Source: a virus. From it: DNA of 33,021 bases. The notes under the pieces are model-generated. The model was not told where the DNA came from and searched no databases. It worked only from the letters and a program-made list of their open reading frames with translations. The stretch is from the IMG/VR virus record IMGVR_UViG_3300034101_003515, positions 1-33,021 of that record, one strand, 5' to 3'. This document shows positions 22,088 to 29,435 of this stretch, one piece after another. A program made the translations under genes and the position numbers. The first letter of the stretch is position 1, and each line of letters opens with the position of its first letter.

Positions 22088-22927
22088 ATGGCTAACGCAA
22101 AAGACGATTTCATCAGAATGCTATCAAGCGGGAATGGCGCGAGTACTTTAAGCGCCAATGAGTTGTCCTCGATGGGAAAGCGGGCAAGTTCACTTTACCT
22201 GTCAGGCGGCTGTGATATGCCTACCGCTATTACGAAGATAGCTTCAGAGAATCCCGCCGTCACTGACCACCATCTCCGAAGAATAACAGAGCAGGCAAAC
22301 ATAGCTACCTTTGAGACATTGTTCAAGGGTGGTAATAAGCACGCAGAATTCTCCGTGGCGGATCCAGAAGAAGTAATCTCGATCTTTAGGAAGAGCGCTT
22401 CTGTAGTCGAAGATGATTATATTGGCGCACTAGATCCCCCCTTCATTGACTACGGCTTCTTTGATACACCAAAGACAGCCGCAGCAGTTGCAGAACCTAC
22501 GGTTACAGAGCTCTGGAAAGAGCATTCCAAATATGCTTCTGCTCACCAGTACATTGCTAGAGAGGCAGAAGTAGCTGACCATCTATATGGCGAGGAGCTG
22601 GTAAAACTAGCCAAGATGGTTGATAGAACTGTCCGTGATGGATCAGCTATTGGCGATATATACCGGCTATGTAAGACAGCGTCTTCCAACATGACTCTGT
22701 GCAATGAGATCATGCTTGAGCTGTCAGATTTCGGCACTATTAAGACAGCTTCCTATTCGCCAACTGTAGGAGGAGTAGCAAATACTACTCACCCTATTTA
22801 CGTACAGTATGGTGTTGTTGAGAAACTTCTTAATGAGAGAAATAGACTTAAGACGGCAGCAGCCTCGTTAGGGAATTCGACCGAGGTGACAAAGAACAAC
22901 CTGCGAAAAGCGGTAGTCGTTAAATAA
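22088..22927 (+). CDS. Hypothetical head-operon protein, 279 aa
   Basis: First gene of the long rightward head operon. It has 279 residues, is mostly helical and Ser/Ala-rich, with no Cys pairs, signal or membrane segment. Six K-[LIT]-A tripeptides occur (TKIASE, PKTAAA, VKLAKM, CKTASS, IKTASY, LKTAAA), spaced along the chain, which is suggestive of repeated processing or docking sites. A ribosome site CGGAGA lies 5 bases before the ATG. The position immediately upstream of the maturation protease region suggests a head or core protein. No family is recognised. Confidence 0.75.
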   Translation: MANAKDDFIRMLSSGNGASTLSANELSSMGKRASSLYLSGGCDMPTAITKIASENPAVTDHHLRRITEQANIATFETLFKGGNKHAEFSVADPEEVISIFRKSASVVEDDYIGALDPPFIDYGFFDTPKTAAAVAEPTVTELWKEHSKYASAHQYIAREAEVADHLYGEELVKLAKMVDRTVRDGSAIGDIYRLCKTASSNMTLCNEIMLELSDFGTIKTASYSPTVGGVANTTHPIYVQYGVVEKLLNERNRLKTAAASLGNSTEVTKNNLRKAVVVK

Positions 22928-22951
22928 TAATCAATAGGAGCGATTGTACTT

Positions 22952-23470
22952 ATGTCCAGATCGAATGCCACGAAGACTGCGCAGTATCTACGAAATAACC
23001 CATTCCTCACGGAGAAGCACGCGGCGTTTGCCGACCTCTCAAAGCAGATAGGCAAGCAGATTGCGTACGTAGCTGCGGGAACTCTTACTGCCGCAGGTAT
23101 CAATAAGGGTCTAAGTGTCTTGGGCAGCAAGATGGACCAAAATAAGAAGTCGGGAAACATCGCCAAGATGTACGCTGTCGCCCCTCAGCTTCGCGCAGTT
23201 GACCCTAAGATGGTCTCTCTAGTCTATGACTCCCTAGCCACCGTGGCTCCTACAGTAGCAGCTGATCCGCTTCTCGCGAGTCAGTACATCCTACAGTACG
23301 CACAGAGAAACCAGCACGATCTTACCACTCTCTCATTCATGGGCAAGATGGAACCTCGTAACAATAATCTAGGTTCTGACCTCCGTAATCGCATGGTAGT
23401 TGATATCGGTTCGGTCATTGCCAATGCACCTGCGCTTGAGCGCCAGATGGGGCGCAAGAAGTCGCCGTGA
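22952..23470 (+). CDS. Hypothetical head-operon protein, 172 aa
   Basis: A 172-residue protein. An N-terminal segment with TKTAQY is followed by a hydrophobic helix (residues ~32-52, KQIAYVAAGTLTAAGINKGL) that could be a membrane or core helix. A helical Ala/Leu-rich middle and a basic end (GRKKSP) complete it. AGGAG is 11 bases before the ATG, a long spacing. The TGA stop overlaps the GTG of the protease gene (GTGA), so the two are translationally coupled, suggesting a protein needed in fixed ratio with the protease. Function is unknown. Confidence 0.72.
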   Translation: MSRSNATKTAQYLRNNPFLTEKHAAFADLSKQIGKQIAYVAAGTLTAAGINKGLSVLGSKMDQNKKSGNIAKMYAVAPQLRAVDPKMVSLVYDSLATVAPTVAADPLLASQYILQYAQRNQHDLTTLSFMGKMEPRNNNLGSDLRNRMVVDIGSVIANAPALERQMGRKKSP

Positions 23471-25008
23471 TCAAGCACTCTCTTTTCTCGGGGAAAAGCC
23501 CCTCTGGGGAGCAGTTGATTAATATCATCACCCCCGGAAATGATTTTGTTAAGACGGCTGGTATCCACCCAGAGATCCAGGCGTACAAACAAAACTTATC
23601 ACCAGAACCCAACAAGACATATTTGCATATTCTTGCATTGGGGGCTGGTGAATACTATGGTTCTAACTTGAACCATGACTATTTTCCTTGGGATGGTCTA
23701 GTACACGATCATACGAGAGTCCCACACAAGTACGTACACGGGTATAAGACGTTCCTAAATGCGCATGCTTTTGCGCACCATCAGAATAATGACCCAACTA
23801 AGGCGTACGGCGACGTACTTGTTTCAGTTCTCAACGAGAAGATGAAGCGAGTGGAACTCATCGCTGTAGTTGATCATGCAAAGTGTAAGGCTCTTGGTGG
23901 CGAAAAGATTCTGGAGAAGTTGATCGAAGGTAAGGATATGGCAACCTCGATGGGTTGTAGAATTCCTTACGATGTGTGCATGATTTGCGGAAATGTTGCG
24001 CCTACTCGTAGAGAGTACTGCGAATGCATGCTAAAGAGAGCGGGACAGATATTACCAGACGGCAGAAAAGTCTGCGTGAGTAACCCGTTCCCCAGATTCT
24101 TTGATATCAGTTTTGTGTATATCGGAGCTGATAGGACGTCGCACGTACTAGAAAAGATAGCGACGGTGGTGGACATGGGCGCGCATACTGGTCTAACTAA
24201 AACAGCGAGCGTGACACCTATGATCTCTCCACCAAAAGTAAAGATTGCCGCAGAAGAAAAGCTGAGCGAGATATTTAAAGAGATTGACGGGTATCCACTA
24301 GGGCAGGCAGTAAATCTATTGCACGAAAATGAGTGCAGCATGCCCGAAGAAGAAATTCAGAGAATTGCGGAAACTCCAAATCTACCTCATGCGCTTTCTA
24401 ACCTAGCCGGTAACGGCGTAATTGTATCTCCTCGGGAGTTTACACGAATAATAGTAATCCGCGGCGGAGCACCACGGCATACGCCATTGCATGTAGAGCC
24501 GGAACTAAATCACGACGTCGATGATGACTTTCTGCGTAAGATGATTCAGTTTGGCGCGACACCCATGCGGCATAGCCCTCTTCTAGAATCCCGTTCTTAT
24601 TTAGCCCCATACTTCTTTAGGAGATTAATTTCTCCCACAAAATTGGCGAACAAAGAAGTAAGAACTAAGGTTGCTATGCCTGATATCTCTAGGCTATACA
24701 ATGCTTACAGATATGGCGTTCTTTACAACATGGATAAATACGCTGAGATAGCGTGTGGCTGCGATCCCAGTGAGGAACTATCCTCAGAGGATATGCAGGT
24801 AGTATCTGCGCTATCTAGTATTCCACTAATGTATGCTATGCACTCTTACTGGGGTAAGTCTCCAGAAGAAAACAAGCTGTTTTTGCGTGACTTCCTACTT
24901 CACAGTCCTGTAGTATCTTCTGCATTGCTGTCTGCAGGTAATGGCATGACCGTACAACAGCTTTTAGCCAAGTATCCAATTGAAAAAATAATGCAGTGGA
25001 TACATTGA
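23467..25008 (+). CDS. Putative capsid maturation (prohead) serine protease, GTG start
   Basis: A 513-residue protein whose first ~235 residues resemble prohead proteases of large tailed phages. A His-rich segment (HAFAHHQNNDP, H100/H104/H105) and a KAYGDV strand are followed by the TSMG motif with candidate nucleophile S161. A zinc knuckle, C171-x2-C174 with C185 and C187 (CMICGNVAPTRREYCEC), and the conserved FFDISFVYIGADRT strand complete the core. These proteases cut head proteins before DNA packaging. The C-terminal ~280 residues are helical and unassigned, longer than simple proteases, and could be a scaffold extension. It contains six K-[LIVT]-A tripeptides itself. The GTG overlaps the previous stop. 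Confidence 0.7.
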   Translation: MIKHSLFSGKSPSGEQLINIITPGNDFVKTAGIHPEIQAYKQNLSPEPNKTYLHILALGAGEYYGSNLNHDYFPWDGLVHDHTRVPHKYVHGYKTFLNAHAFAHHQNNDPTKAYGDVLVSVLNEKMKRVELIAVVDHAKCKALGGEKILEKLIEGKDMATSMGCRIPYDVCMICGNVAPTRREYCECMLKRAGQILPDGRKVCVSNPFPRFFDISFVYIGADRTSHVLEKIATVVDMGAHTGLTKTASVTPMISPPKVKIAAEEKLSEIFKEIDGYPLGQAVNLLHENECSMPEEEIQRIAETPNLPHALSNLAGNGVIVSPREFTRIIVIRGGAPRHTPLHVEPELNHDVDDDFLRKMIQFGATPMRHSPLLESRSYLAPYFFRRLISPTKLANKEVRTKVAMPDISRLYNAYRYGVLYNMDKYAEIACGCDPSEELSSEDMQVVSALSSIPLMYAMHSYWGKSPEENKLFLRDFLLHSPVVSSALLSAGNGMTVQQLLAKYPIEKIMQWIH

Positions 25009-25088
25009 GTATTTACTGTGTGAGAAGGTAAGGATAATAATAGGGTGTTTTTTACAAAATATGTCGATCCACATAGGAGTTTTTTTAG
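25009..25088 (+). promoter_or_regulatory. Intergenic region with candidate internal promoter
   Basis: An 80-base gap inside the head operon. It contains GATAATAATAG (25033-25043), sharing ATAATAATAG with 22063-22072. A T-run (TGTTTTTTAC) and AGGAG (25075-25079, 9 bases before the ATG) follow. There is no stable hairpin. It is a plausible internal promoter for the abundant downstream proteins. Confidence 0.4.
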
Positions 25089-26735
25089 ATGAATACTGAC
25101 GATCAGATCAAGCTAGCACAGGCACAGCTAATCCAGCACACAGCGGAGCAGCTAGGTGTAGATGTCAACGAGCTCGATGATAACGAACTTGCTAAGTTCG
25201 CATCGCAGGTACTCGCAGGCCAGGGTATGGCTGCGGAGAGCCCCGAAGTTCAGGAAAAGATTGCAGAAGCAGACGCACTGGGCAGACTAATGGCCCGTTC
25301 TTTCATAGAGGAGCAGCAGAATATGTCATTTGCAGGTGATGTGCAGGAGAAGGTCGCAGAGGCTATCGAGGATATCAGCGATTTCTGGGCAGTAAAGATT
25401 GCCGAGGAAGAGATGATGGACGAAGAGGATGATGAGGAAGACGATATGGAGGATGAGGACGAGGATGAGGATGAGGACGGTACCGACGTGATCGCCAAGA
25501 CCGCCATGCTCAATCTCGCAGAAGCCCTTGCTCGGGAGGGTGAGTTTGACGCTGCCATAAAGGTCGCGGCTAGCGTACCAGCTCCTGTAGGCCCAAGCTT
25601 TATCGAAAACAGATCTATGGCAGATCTAAAGTCAATTGGTCTTGCTGGTGACAAGACCAAGAGCATGTTGGCCCACCTCCCCGGCGCGCAGAATATCGCC
25701 GCTGGTCTCGGTGGCCTCGGAATCGGCGGTACTTCTGAAGCTAAGTACATGAGGGGCGCGGATAAGGCTATCGCCCAAGGCAACAAGCTCATTACAAAGC
25801 TTGAGAAGGATCTCACCCAGTTCACAAAGGGTACGCGGAAGCACACCCAGGCCCTTGCTGCTCTAAAGGCGCAGAAGAAGCACACCGCAGATCTCATTAA
25901 GTCCACGAAGGGCTACCGTATGGCGGGCTATAAGAACCTCGCCGCTGGCGCGGGCAAGTCCCTCGGCGCGGCAGGTGCGCTCGGTCTAGCAGGTTACGGG
26001 TTGTACCGAGGGCTCGGTGGTGGCGAGAAGACGGCAGCCAGGAACCCGTTAGCCAAGAACCCGTTCCCCGAAGTATCTTTGGTGGAGGATTTCAGCCCTG
26101 AGAAGCTAAAGAAGCTCGGCCTTACCAGCGGGAAAAATCCCAGCTTCCTTAGCCACCTTCCTGGTGCGCAGAACCTCGGAATGGCGAAGGCTCTCCTCGG
26201 CAAAGACGTCTCGGGGGGAATGCAAAAGTTCATCAACAAAGCAGATAAGAACGTTGCTAAGGCAGAGAAGGCTCTAAAGGCGGTCGGCACCAAGGATCCT
26301 AGATACAAGGGACTCCAGGCCGCGCTTAAGGCCGCAAAGAAAGATCGTGCTGGAGTACAAAAGCTTTATGGCTATGGCAGATCAGCTGGCTACAAGCACC
26401 TTGCCGCTGGCGCTGGCAAGGCTCTAGGCACGGCAGGTCTCGTGGGCGGGGCGGGCTACGGTCTATACAAGGCTCTCGGTGGTGGTGACTCCGAATACAA
26501 GACGGCTGGCTATGAGTTCGCCAAGCTCGCCGAAGAGCGGGCCGCTGAGATCATGCTTGCCAATGGTATTCACCCTGAGACCTTTGAGCAGGTTTACCCC
26601 ACTGAGGTAAAGATCGCTCACGTCGTCACCCCCGATGACGTTTGGTCTTTGGAAGAGAAGCTTGCTGCAGCAGAGTTCAACGAGCACCTTGATGAGGCGG
26701 CAATGCACATCCTTGAGTCTATTGGTCTTGTGTGA
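25089..26735 (+). CDS. Acidic virion/core protein with internal tandem domain duplication, 548 aa
   Basis: A 548-residue protein of unknown family. Residues 1-105 are helical and acidic. Residues 106-130 are almost pure Asp/Glu. Two homologous domains follow, about 174-312 and 335-467, each beginning with a [LK]KxxGL segment, then HLPGAQN, a long Lys-rich helix, and a glycine-zipper end (LAAGAGK[SA]LG...GYGLY[RK][GA]LGGG). The C-terminal ~80 residues are acidic and helical. Eleven K-[LIVT]-A tripeptides occur. The polyacidic tract and helical content resemble scaffold or core proteins; the Gly-rich repeats resemble membrane-inserting ejection proteins. AGGAG is 9 bases upstream. The stop overlaps the next GTG. 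Confidence 0.78.
   Translation: MNTDDQIKLAQAQLIQHTAEQLGVDVNELDDNELAKFASQVLAGQGMAAESPEVQEKIAEADALGRLMARSFIEEQQNMSFAGDVQEKVAEAIEDISDFWAVKIAEEEMMDEEDDEEDDMEDEDEDEDEDGTDVIAKTAMLNLAEALAREGEFDAAIKVAASVPAPVGPSFIENRSMADLKSIGLAGDKTKSMLAHLPGAQNIAAGLGGLGIGGTSEAKYMRGADKAIAQGNKLITKLEKDLTQFTKGTRKHTQALAALKAQKKHTADLIKSTKGYRMAGYKNLAAGAGKSLGAAGALGLAGYGLYRGLGGGEKTAARNPLAKNPFPEVSLVEDFSPEKLKKLGLTSGKNPSFLSHLPGAQNLGMAKALLGKDVSGGMQKFINKADKNVAKAEKALKAVGTKDPRYKGLQAALKAAKKDRAGVQKLYGYGRSAGYKHLAAGAGKALGTAGLVGGAGYGLYKALGGGDSEYKTAGYEFAKLAEERAAEIMLANGIHPETFEQVYPTEVKIAHVVTPDDVWSLEEKLAAAEFNEHLDEAAMHILESIGLV
25608..26490 (+). repeat. Tandem duplicated ~135-residue domain
   Basis: Two copies, roughly 25608-26024 and 26091-26490, encode parallel domains. 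Shared landmarks in order are HLPGAQN, YKNLAAGAGK or YKHLAAGAGK, and GYGLYRGLGGG or GYGLYKALGGG. The copies are diverged at nucleotide level, so the duplication is old. Confidence 0.8.
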
Positions 26736-26947
26736 GTCCGTTCTGGGCAGCGTTCCTCGATGAGGTGAAATTGGCGTATACGCTAAAATCCACCATTCCA
26801 GAATCACTCAAATTTGAGTCGGTTCCCGGAAAGAACGTGGTGGATTCTATGCGGCCAATTCCACCTTCTCGTAGACTTGCCCCCGCGATTAACAAGAGAC
26901 ACGTAAACGCAGAAGGATCTAGCATAGACCCCCAACAACCGAGGTAA
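26732..26947 (+). CDS. Small hypothetical protein, 71 aa, GTG start
   Basis: A 71-residue basic protein that fills the 211-base space between two larger genes. GTG at 26732 overlaps the TGA of the 548-residue gene (GTGA), the same coupling seen at 23467 and 9359. The N-terminus is helical (FWAAFLDEVKLAYTLKS). The rest is Pro/Arg-rich and probably extended. It ends 2 bases before the next ATG, and its last codons supply that gene's ribosome site (CCGAGGT). No family is recognised. The convincing packing and protein-like composition support it being real. Confidence 0.62.
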   Translation: MSPFWAAFLDEVKLAYTLKSTIPESLKFESVPGKNVVDSMRPIPPSRRLAPAINKRHVNAEGSSIDPQQPR

Positions 26948-26949
26948 AT

Positions 26950-27741
26950 ATGAGCACACTAAAAGAAATAATTCAGAGAGCCTTGGGAGGGGAGGAGTCC
27001 AAAGTCGCCTCTTACGAGGCTACTGAAGACTACACCTATGACTACGAGGAAAACTACACAGAGAAGCTGGCGTCAAGCCTAGAGTATCTGGCGCAGAATC
27101 TACATGCGATTGAAGCTCCTGTAGAGCAGAAGGTTGCAGAGTTCCAGGAATTCCTAATTAAGATGGCGGAAGATCCCATGGTCGCACAAGGGGCCATGGA
27201 AGATTCTATCGATCCAACAGTAATTCCTAACGATTATGGCGTAGATATCACTGGTGGTGAGCTTCCTCCTAGACCTGTCGCACAGTCCAGAGTAGTCCTT
27301 CCCGGTAACATTCCAGTAAGACCTGTTTTTGATATGTCTCCAACATCAATACCAGTTGATGAAGAACAGCCGGGAGTAATTCCTCTCGATGAGCAGAATA
27401 AGGTTGCAGGTGTTCTCAGGGTCTTTGATCTACTAAAGACTGCGTCTGCGCTTGATAACCCCCCGAATATCGTAGGCACCAGAGAGGATGAGCCCGGTCT
27501 AATAATCTCTTCTCCCGATGGTGGTGGTACTCCAGCGGGTGGCGGCTTCATGATACCGGAAATCCAGTCAAATGCTGCCGCAATACAAGCGCAGGGGCGC
27601 GCACTGGTACGCCAGAATAATGCGGGCATTCTGAACTACATTACCGAATCAGGCGAAGATCCTACTGAAGACCTACTCCTTGACAATGCGAAGACTGCGT
27701 CTCTTGTGAGAATACTGGGTATTCTCCCTGGTAGGGGATGA
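26950..27741 (+). CDS. Acidic hypothetical head protein, 263 aa
   Basis: A 263-residue acidic protein. The N-terminal ~90 residues are helical and Tyr/Glu-rich (YTYDYEENYTEKLASS). Residues ~95-150 are Pro/Val/Asp-rich with short repeats of an IPV-type pattern, and a Gly-rich loop near 195-205 follows. The C-terminal helical part ends LLGILPGRG-like. Six K-[LVT]-A tripeptides are present (SKVASY, EKLASS, QKVAEF, NKVAGV, LKTASA, AKTASL). There is no Cys, signal or membrane segment. It lies between the duplicated-domain protein and a glycine-zipper protein, before the capsid gene. Scaffold, core or internal head protein would fit the context. Confidence 0.75.
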   Translation: MSTLKEIIQRALGGEESKVASYEATEDYTYDYEENYTEKLASSLEYLAQNLHAIEAPVEQKVAEFQEFLIKMAEDPMVAQGAMEDSIDPTVIPNDYGVDITGGELPPRPVAQSRVVLPGNIPVRPVFDMSPTSIPVDEEQPGVIPLDEQNKVAGVLRVFDLLKTASALDNPPNIVGTREDEPGLIISSPDGGGTPAGGGFMIPEIQSNAAAIQAQGRALVRQNNAGILNYITESGEDPTEDLLLDNAKTASLVRILGILPGRG

Positions 27742-27747
27742 GCGCAT

Positions 27748-28455
27748 ATGAATCTACGGGAGGTACTAGGTGACTCACTGGGCGTGCAGCATGCAATTGA
27801 TGCTGCGGGTCTGACACAGGCGGAGCGTGAGAGGGCACTCAATAGAGTGGGCATAGGATCACGCATAGCAAGTGGACTCGCACTCCCTGTGGGATATACG
27901 GCGGGAGGTACTTTAGGGTATGTGGCAGGAGAGGCCCTCCGCGAAACCAGACCTTTGTTTAGCGTAGGACCCTTCGAATTCGTCGAACGCACTCCGGTGG
28001 GCAGCATGCTACTAGGGGCTACTTTAGGCACTGCCGGGGCAAAGTACCTTGTGGATAGGATTCGCGGTAAAATGCTAGCAAATCAGATTCGTAAGGAGCG
28101 GGCTAAGCTGGCGTGGTATATTCCTGACAGCGTACTCGAGGGGACTCCCGGCGCCATCGCCGGGGCCGCAAGCGCTGCCGCCGGCAGGAGATCTGCGCTC
28201 AGAAAGGCTAACCTAACCGATGCGCAGTACGCGGAAGCCGTACGCCGAGCTGGAGTCGGTCACGTCGCCCTCAACTCGGCGCTCGGCGCGCTGGGGGGCG
28301 GCGTGGCGGGCAACGTCATCGCTAGAATGGTACCCGATAGTAGGGCGGGGGCGATGGCGACACTGGGAGGGCTTATAGCAGGGGGAGCTATACCAAATTA
28401 TCTGCTTGGGAAATCCCAAGGAGAGCGGTTGGCCAGGCAAGTACGCGGTGAATAA
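27748..28455 (+). CDS. Glycine-zipper hydrophobic protein, 235 aa
   Basis: A 235-residue protein with three Gly/Ala-rich hydrophobic stretches: ~38-70 (ASGLALPVGYTAGGTLGYVAG), ~90-108 and ~170-222 (LGALGGGVAGNVIA and LGGLIAGGAIPNYLLG). Basic linkers (DRIRGKMLANQIRKERAK) separate them. The pattern suits a membrane-inserting or channel-forming virion protein such as an ejection protein, but no family is recognised. The stretch 28130-28340 is visibly richer in G and C than its surroundings and contains a 7-bp GC hairpin with a CCAT loop (28147-28164). That may reflect Ala/Gly codons or a later insertion. A purine-rich ribosome site (AGGGGATGAG) precedes the ATG. Confidence 0.73.
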   Translation: MNLREVLGDSLGVQHAIDAAGLTQAERERALNRVGIGSRIASGLALPVGYTAGGTLGYVAGEALRETRPLFSVGPFEFVERTPVGSMLLGATLGTAGAKYLVDRIRGKMLANQIRKERAKLAWYIPDSVLEGTPGAIAGAASAAAGRRSALRKANLTDAQYAEAVRRAGVGHVALNSALGALGGGVAGNVIARMVPDSRAGAMATLGGLIAGGAIPNYLLGKSQGERLARQVRGE

Positions 28456-28482
28456 TAGTTAAGTCGGCTAACAGGAGTGTCT

Positions 28483-28830
28483 ATGTCATTACTCAACCAA
28501 AATGCAGTATCTACAATGCTAAAGACTGCCTCCCATAGATTACGGGAACAGGAAGCAGAGATTTTTGAACTACGCGAAAAGCTAGCAGCTTATGAAACTT
28601 CGTACGCTGCCAGCGAAGTAGTCGATGATCTAATTTCGCGAGGAATTATTGATCAAGATGAGCGTGGCGCAAAAATAGCTGAATTTGCATCAGACCCTGA
28701 GCAGCTTCCTGTAATCCAGAAGGCGGCAGAGCTTGCCAGCAACAATTTCAAACTTGCTGGTATTCTCAATGTAGATCTAACAGGCAATAATCCACGTAAC
28801 AGCTTTGAAGCATTTCTTTTAAGCAACTAA
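28483..28830 (+). CDS. Small coiled-coil head protein, 115 aa
   Basis: A 115-residue helical protein. Residues ~12-45 form a clear coiled coil (HRLREQEAEIFELREKLAAYE), followed by a second helical region and a C-terminus ending FEAFLLSN. The ATG at 28483 is preferred because AGGAG lies 5 bases upstream; a GTG six bases earlier sits inside that ribosome site. Four K-[LIT]-A tripeptides occur, including FKLAGI. Size, coiled coil and position just before the decoration and capsid genes suit a scaffold or assembly chaperone. That assignment is inference. Confidence 0.72.
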   Translation: MSLLNQNAVSTMLKTASHRLREQEAEIFELREKLAAYETSYAASEVVDDLISRGIIDQDERGAKIAEFASDPEQLPVIQKAAELASNNFKLAGILNVDLTGNNPRNSFEAFLLSN

Positions 28831-28846
28831 GTAAAGAGGTATTCTC

Positions 28847-29413
28847 ATGGCAAGCAGCAGAAGTTTTTTTGAGATTGTTGGTCCAGGCTTTCTACAGTGC
28901 TGGGTTCCCAGCCGCGTTTACGCAGGAGATGCGGCACATCTAACAGGCCAGTCTACAACCAGACTCCGCCCGGGCGAGTTCCTTGAGCTAAATGTTGACG
29001 GCAAGGTCGTCCGTGGCACCCCCGCAGCAGCAGGCAAGGCCGGTGTTAATCCCGCGTTCCCCTACTTCTCGGAGACGGGTCGTGGTGACATTGTCACAGG
29101 TGGCAAGGTTCCTGTTATCTTTGGCCCTACTTACGAGGCAGAGACAAAGCTCGTCGCACGTAAGGCCGATGGTACAGTTGACGCTGACGCAAACAATGCA
29201 GGAAATGCATTCGCAGTGGGCGATAGACTTTGCGTTTGTGACGTATTCGCACCGGACGATCTAGTAAATAAGGTCTACCGCGGTCTCCGTAGAATGACGG
29301 CGACCGAAATTAACCCTGCGGAAGATACCACCAAGGCGGAAACCGTCGTCTGCGTAGGTTTCGTCACTCGCGTATTCTCGGATCGCATTCGCTTCATAAG
29401 CACCCTCTGCTAA
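28847..29413 (+). CDS. Probable capsid decoration/stabilisation protein, 188 aa
   Basis: A 188-residue beta-rich protein immediately upstream of the capsid gene. It has many short strands and Gly/Asp turns (GPGFLQCWVPSRVY, LRPGEFLELNVDG, GDIVTGGKVPVIFG) and no long helices. It has a strong ribosome site (AGAGGT). Its codon choice is skewed like the capsid gene, consistent with high expression. Position and fold type match head decoration proteins that trimerise on the capsid surface, but no diagnostic motif is visible. A head-fibre or minor capsid role remains possible. Confidence 0.6.
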   Translation: MASSRSFFEIVGPGFLQCWVPSRVYAGDAAHLTGQSTTRLRPGEFLELNVDGKVVRGTPAAAGKAGVNPAFPYFSETGRGDIVTGGKVPVIFGPTYEAETKLVARKADGTVDADANNAGNAFAVGDRLCVCDVFAPDDLVNKVYRGLRRMTATEINPAEDTTKAETVVCVGFVTRVFSDRIRFISTLC

Positions 29414-29435
29414 GAAATATACAGGAGAGAAACAG

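Noticed and set aside
22003-22158. ATG-initiated extension of the helix-turn-helix gene
   Set aside because: It overlaps the start of the divergent head-operon gene, whereas the TTG at 22002 has a GGAGGG site at good spacing.
25250-25906. Minus-strand 218-codon Ser-rich frame
   Set aside because: It is the reverse complement of the Asp/Glu tract and repeat domain of the 548-residue gene; the serine run arises from GAG/GAT codons.
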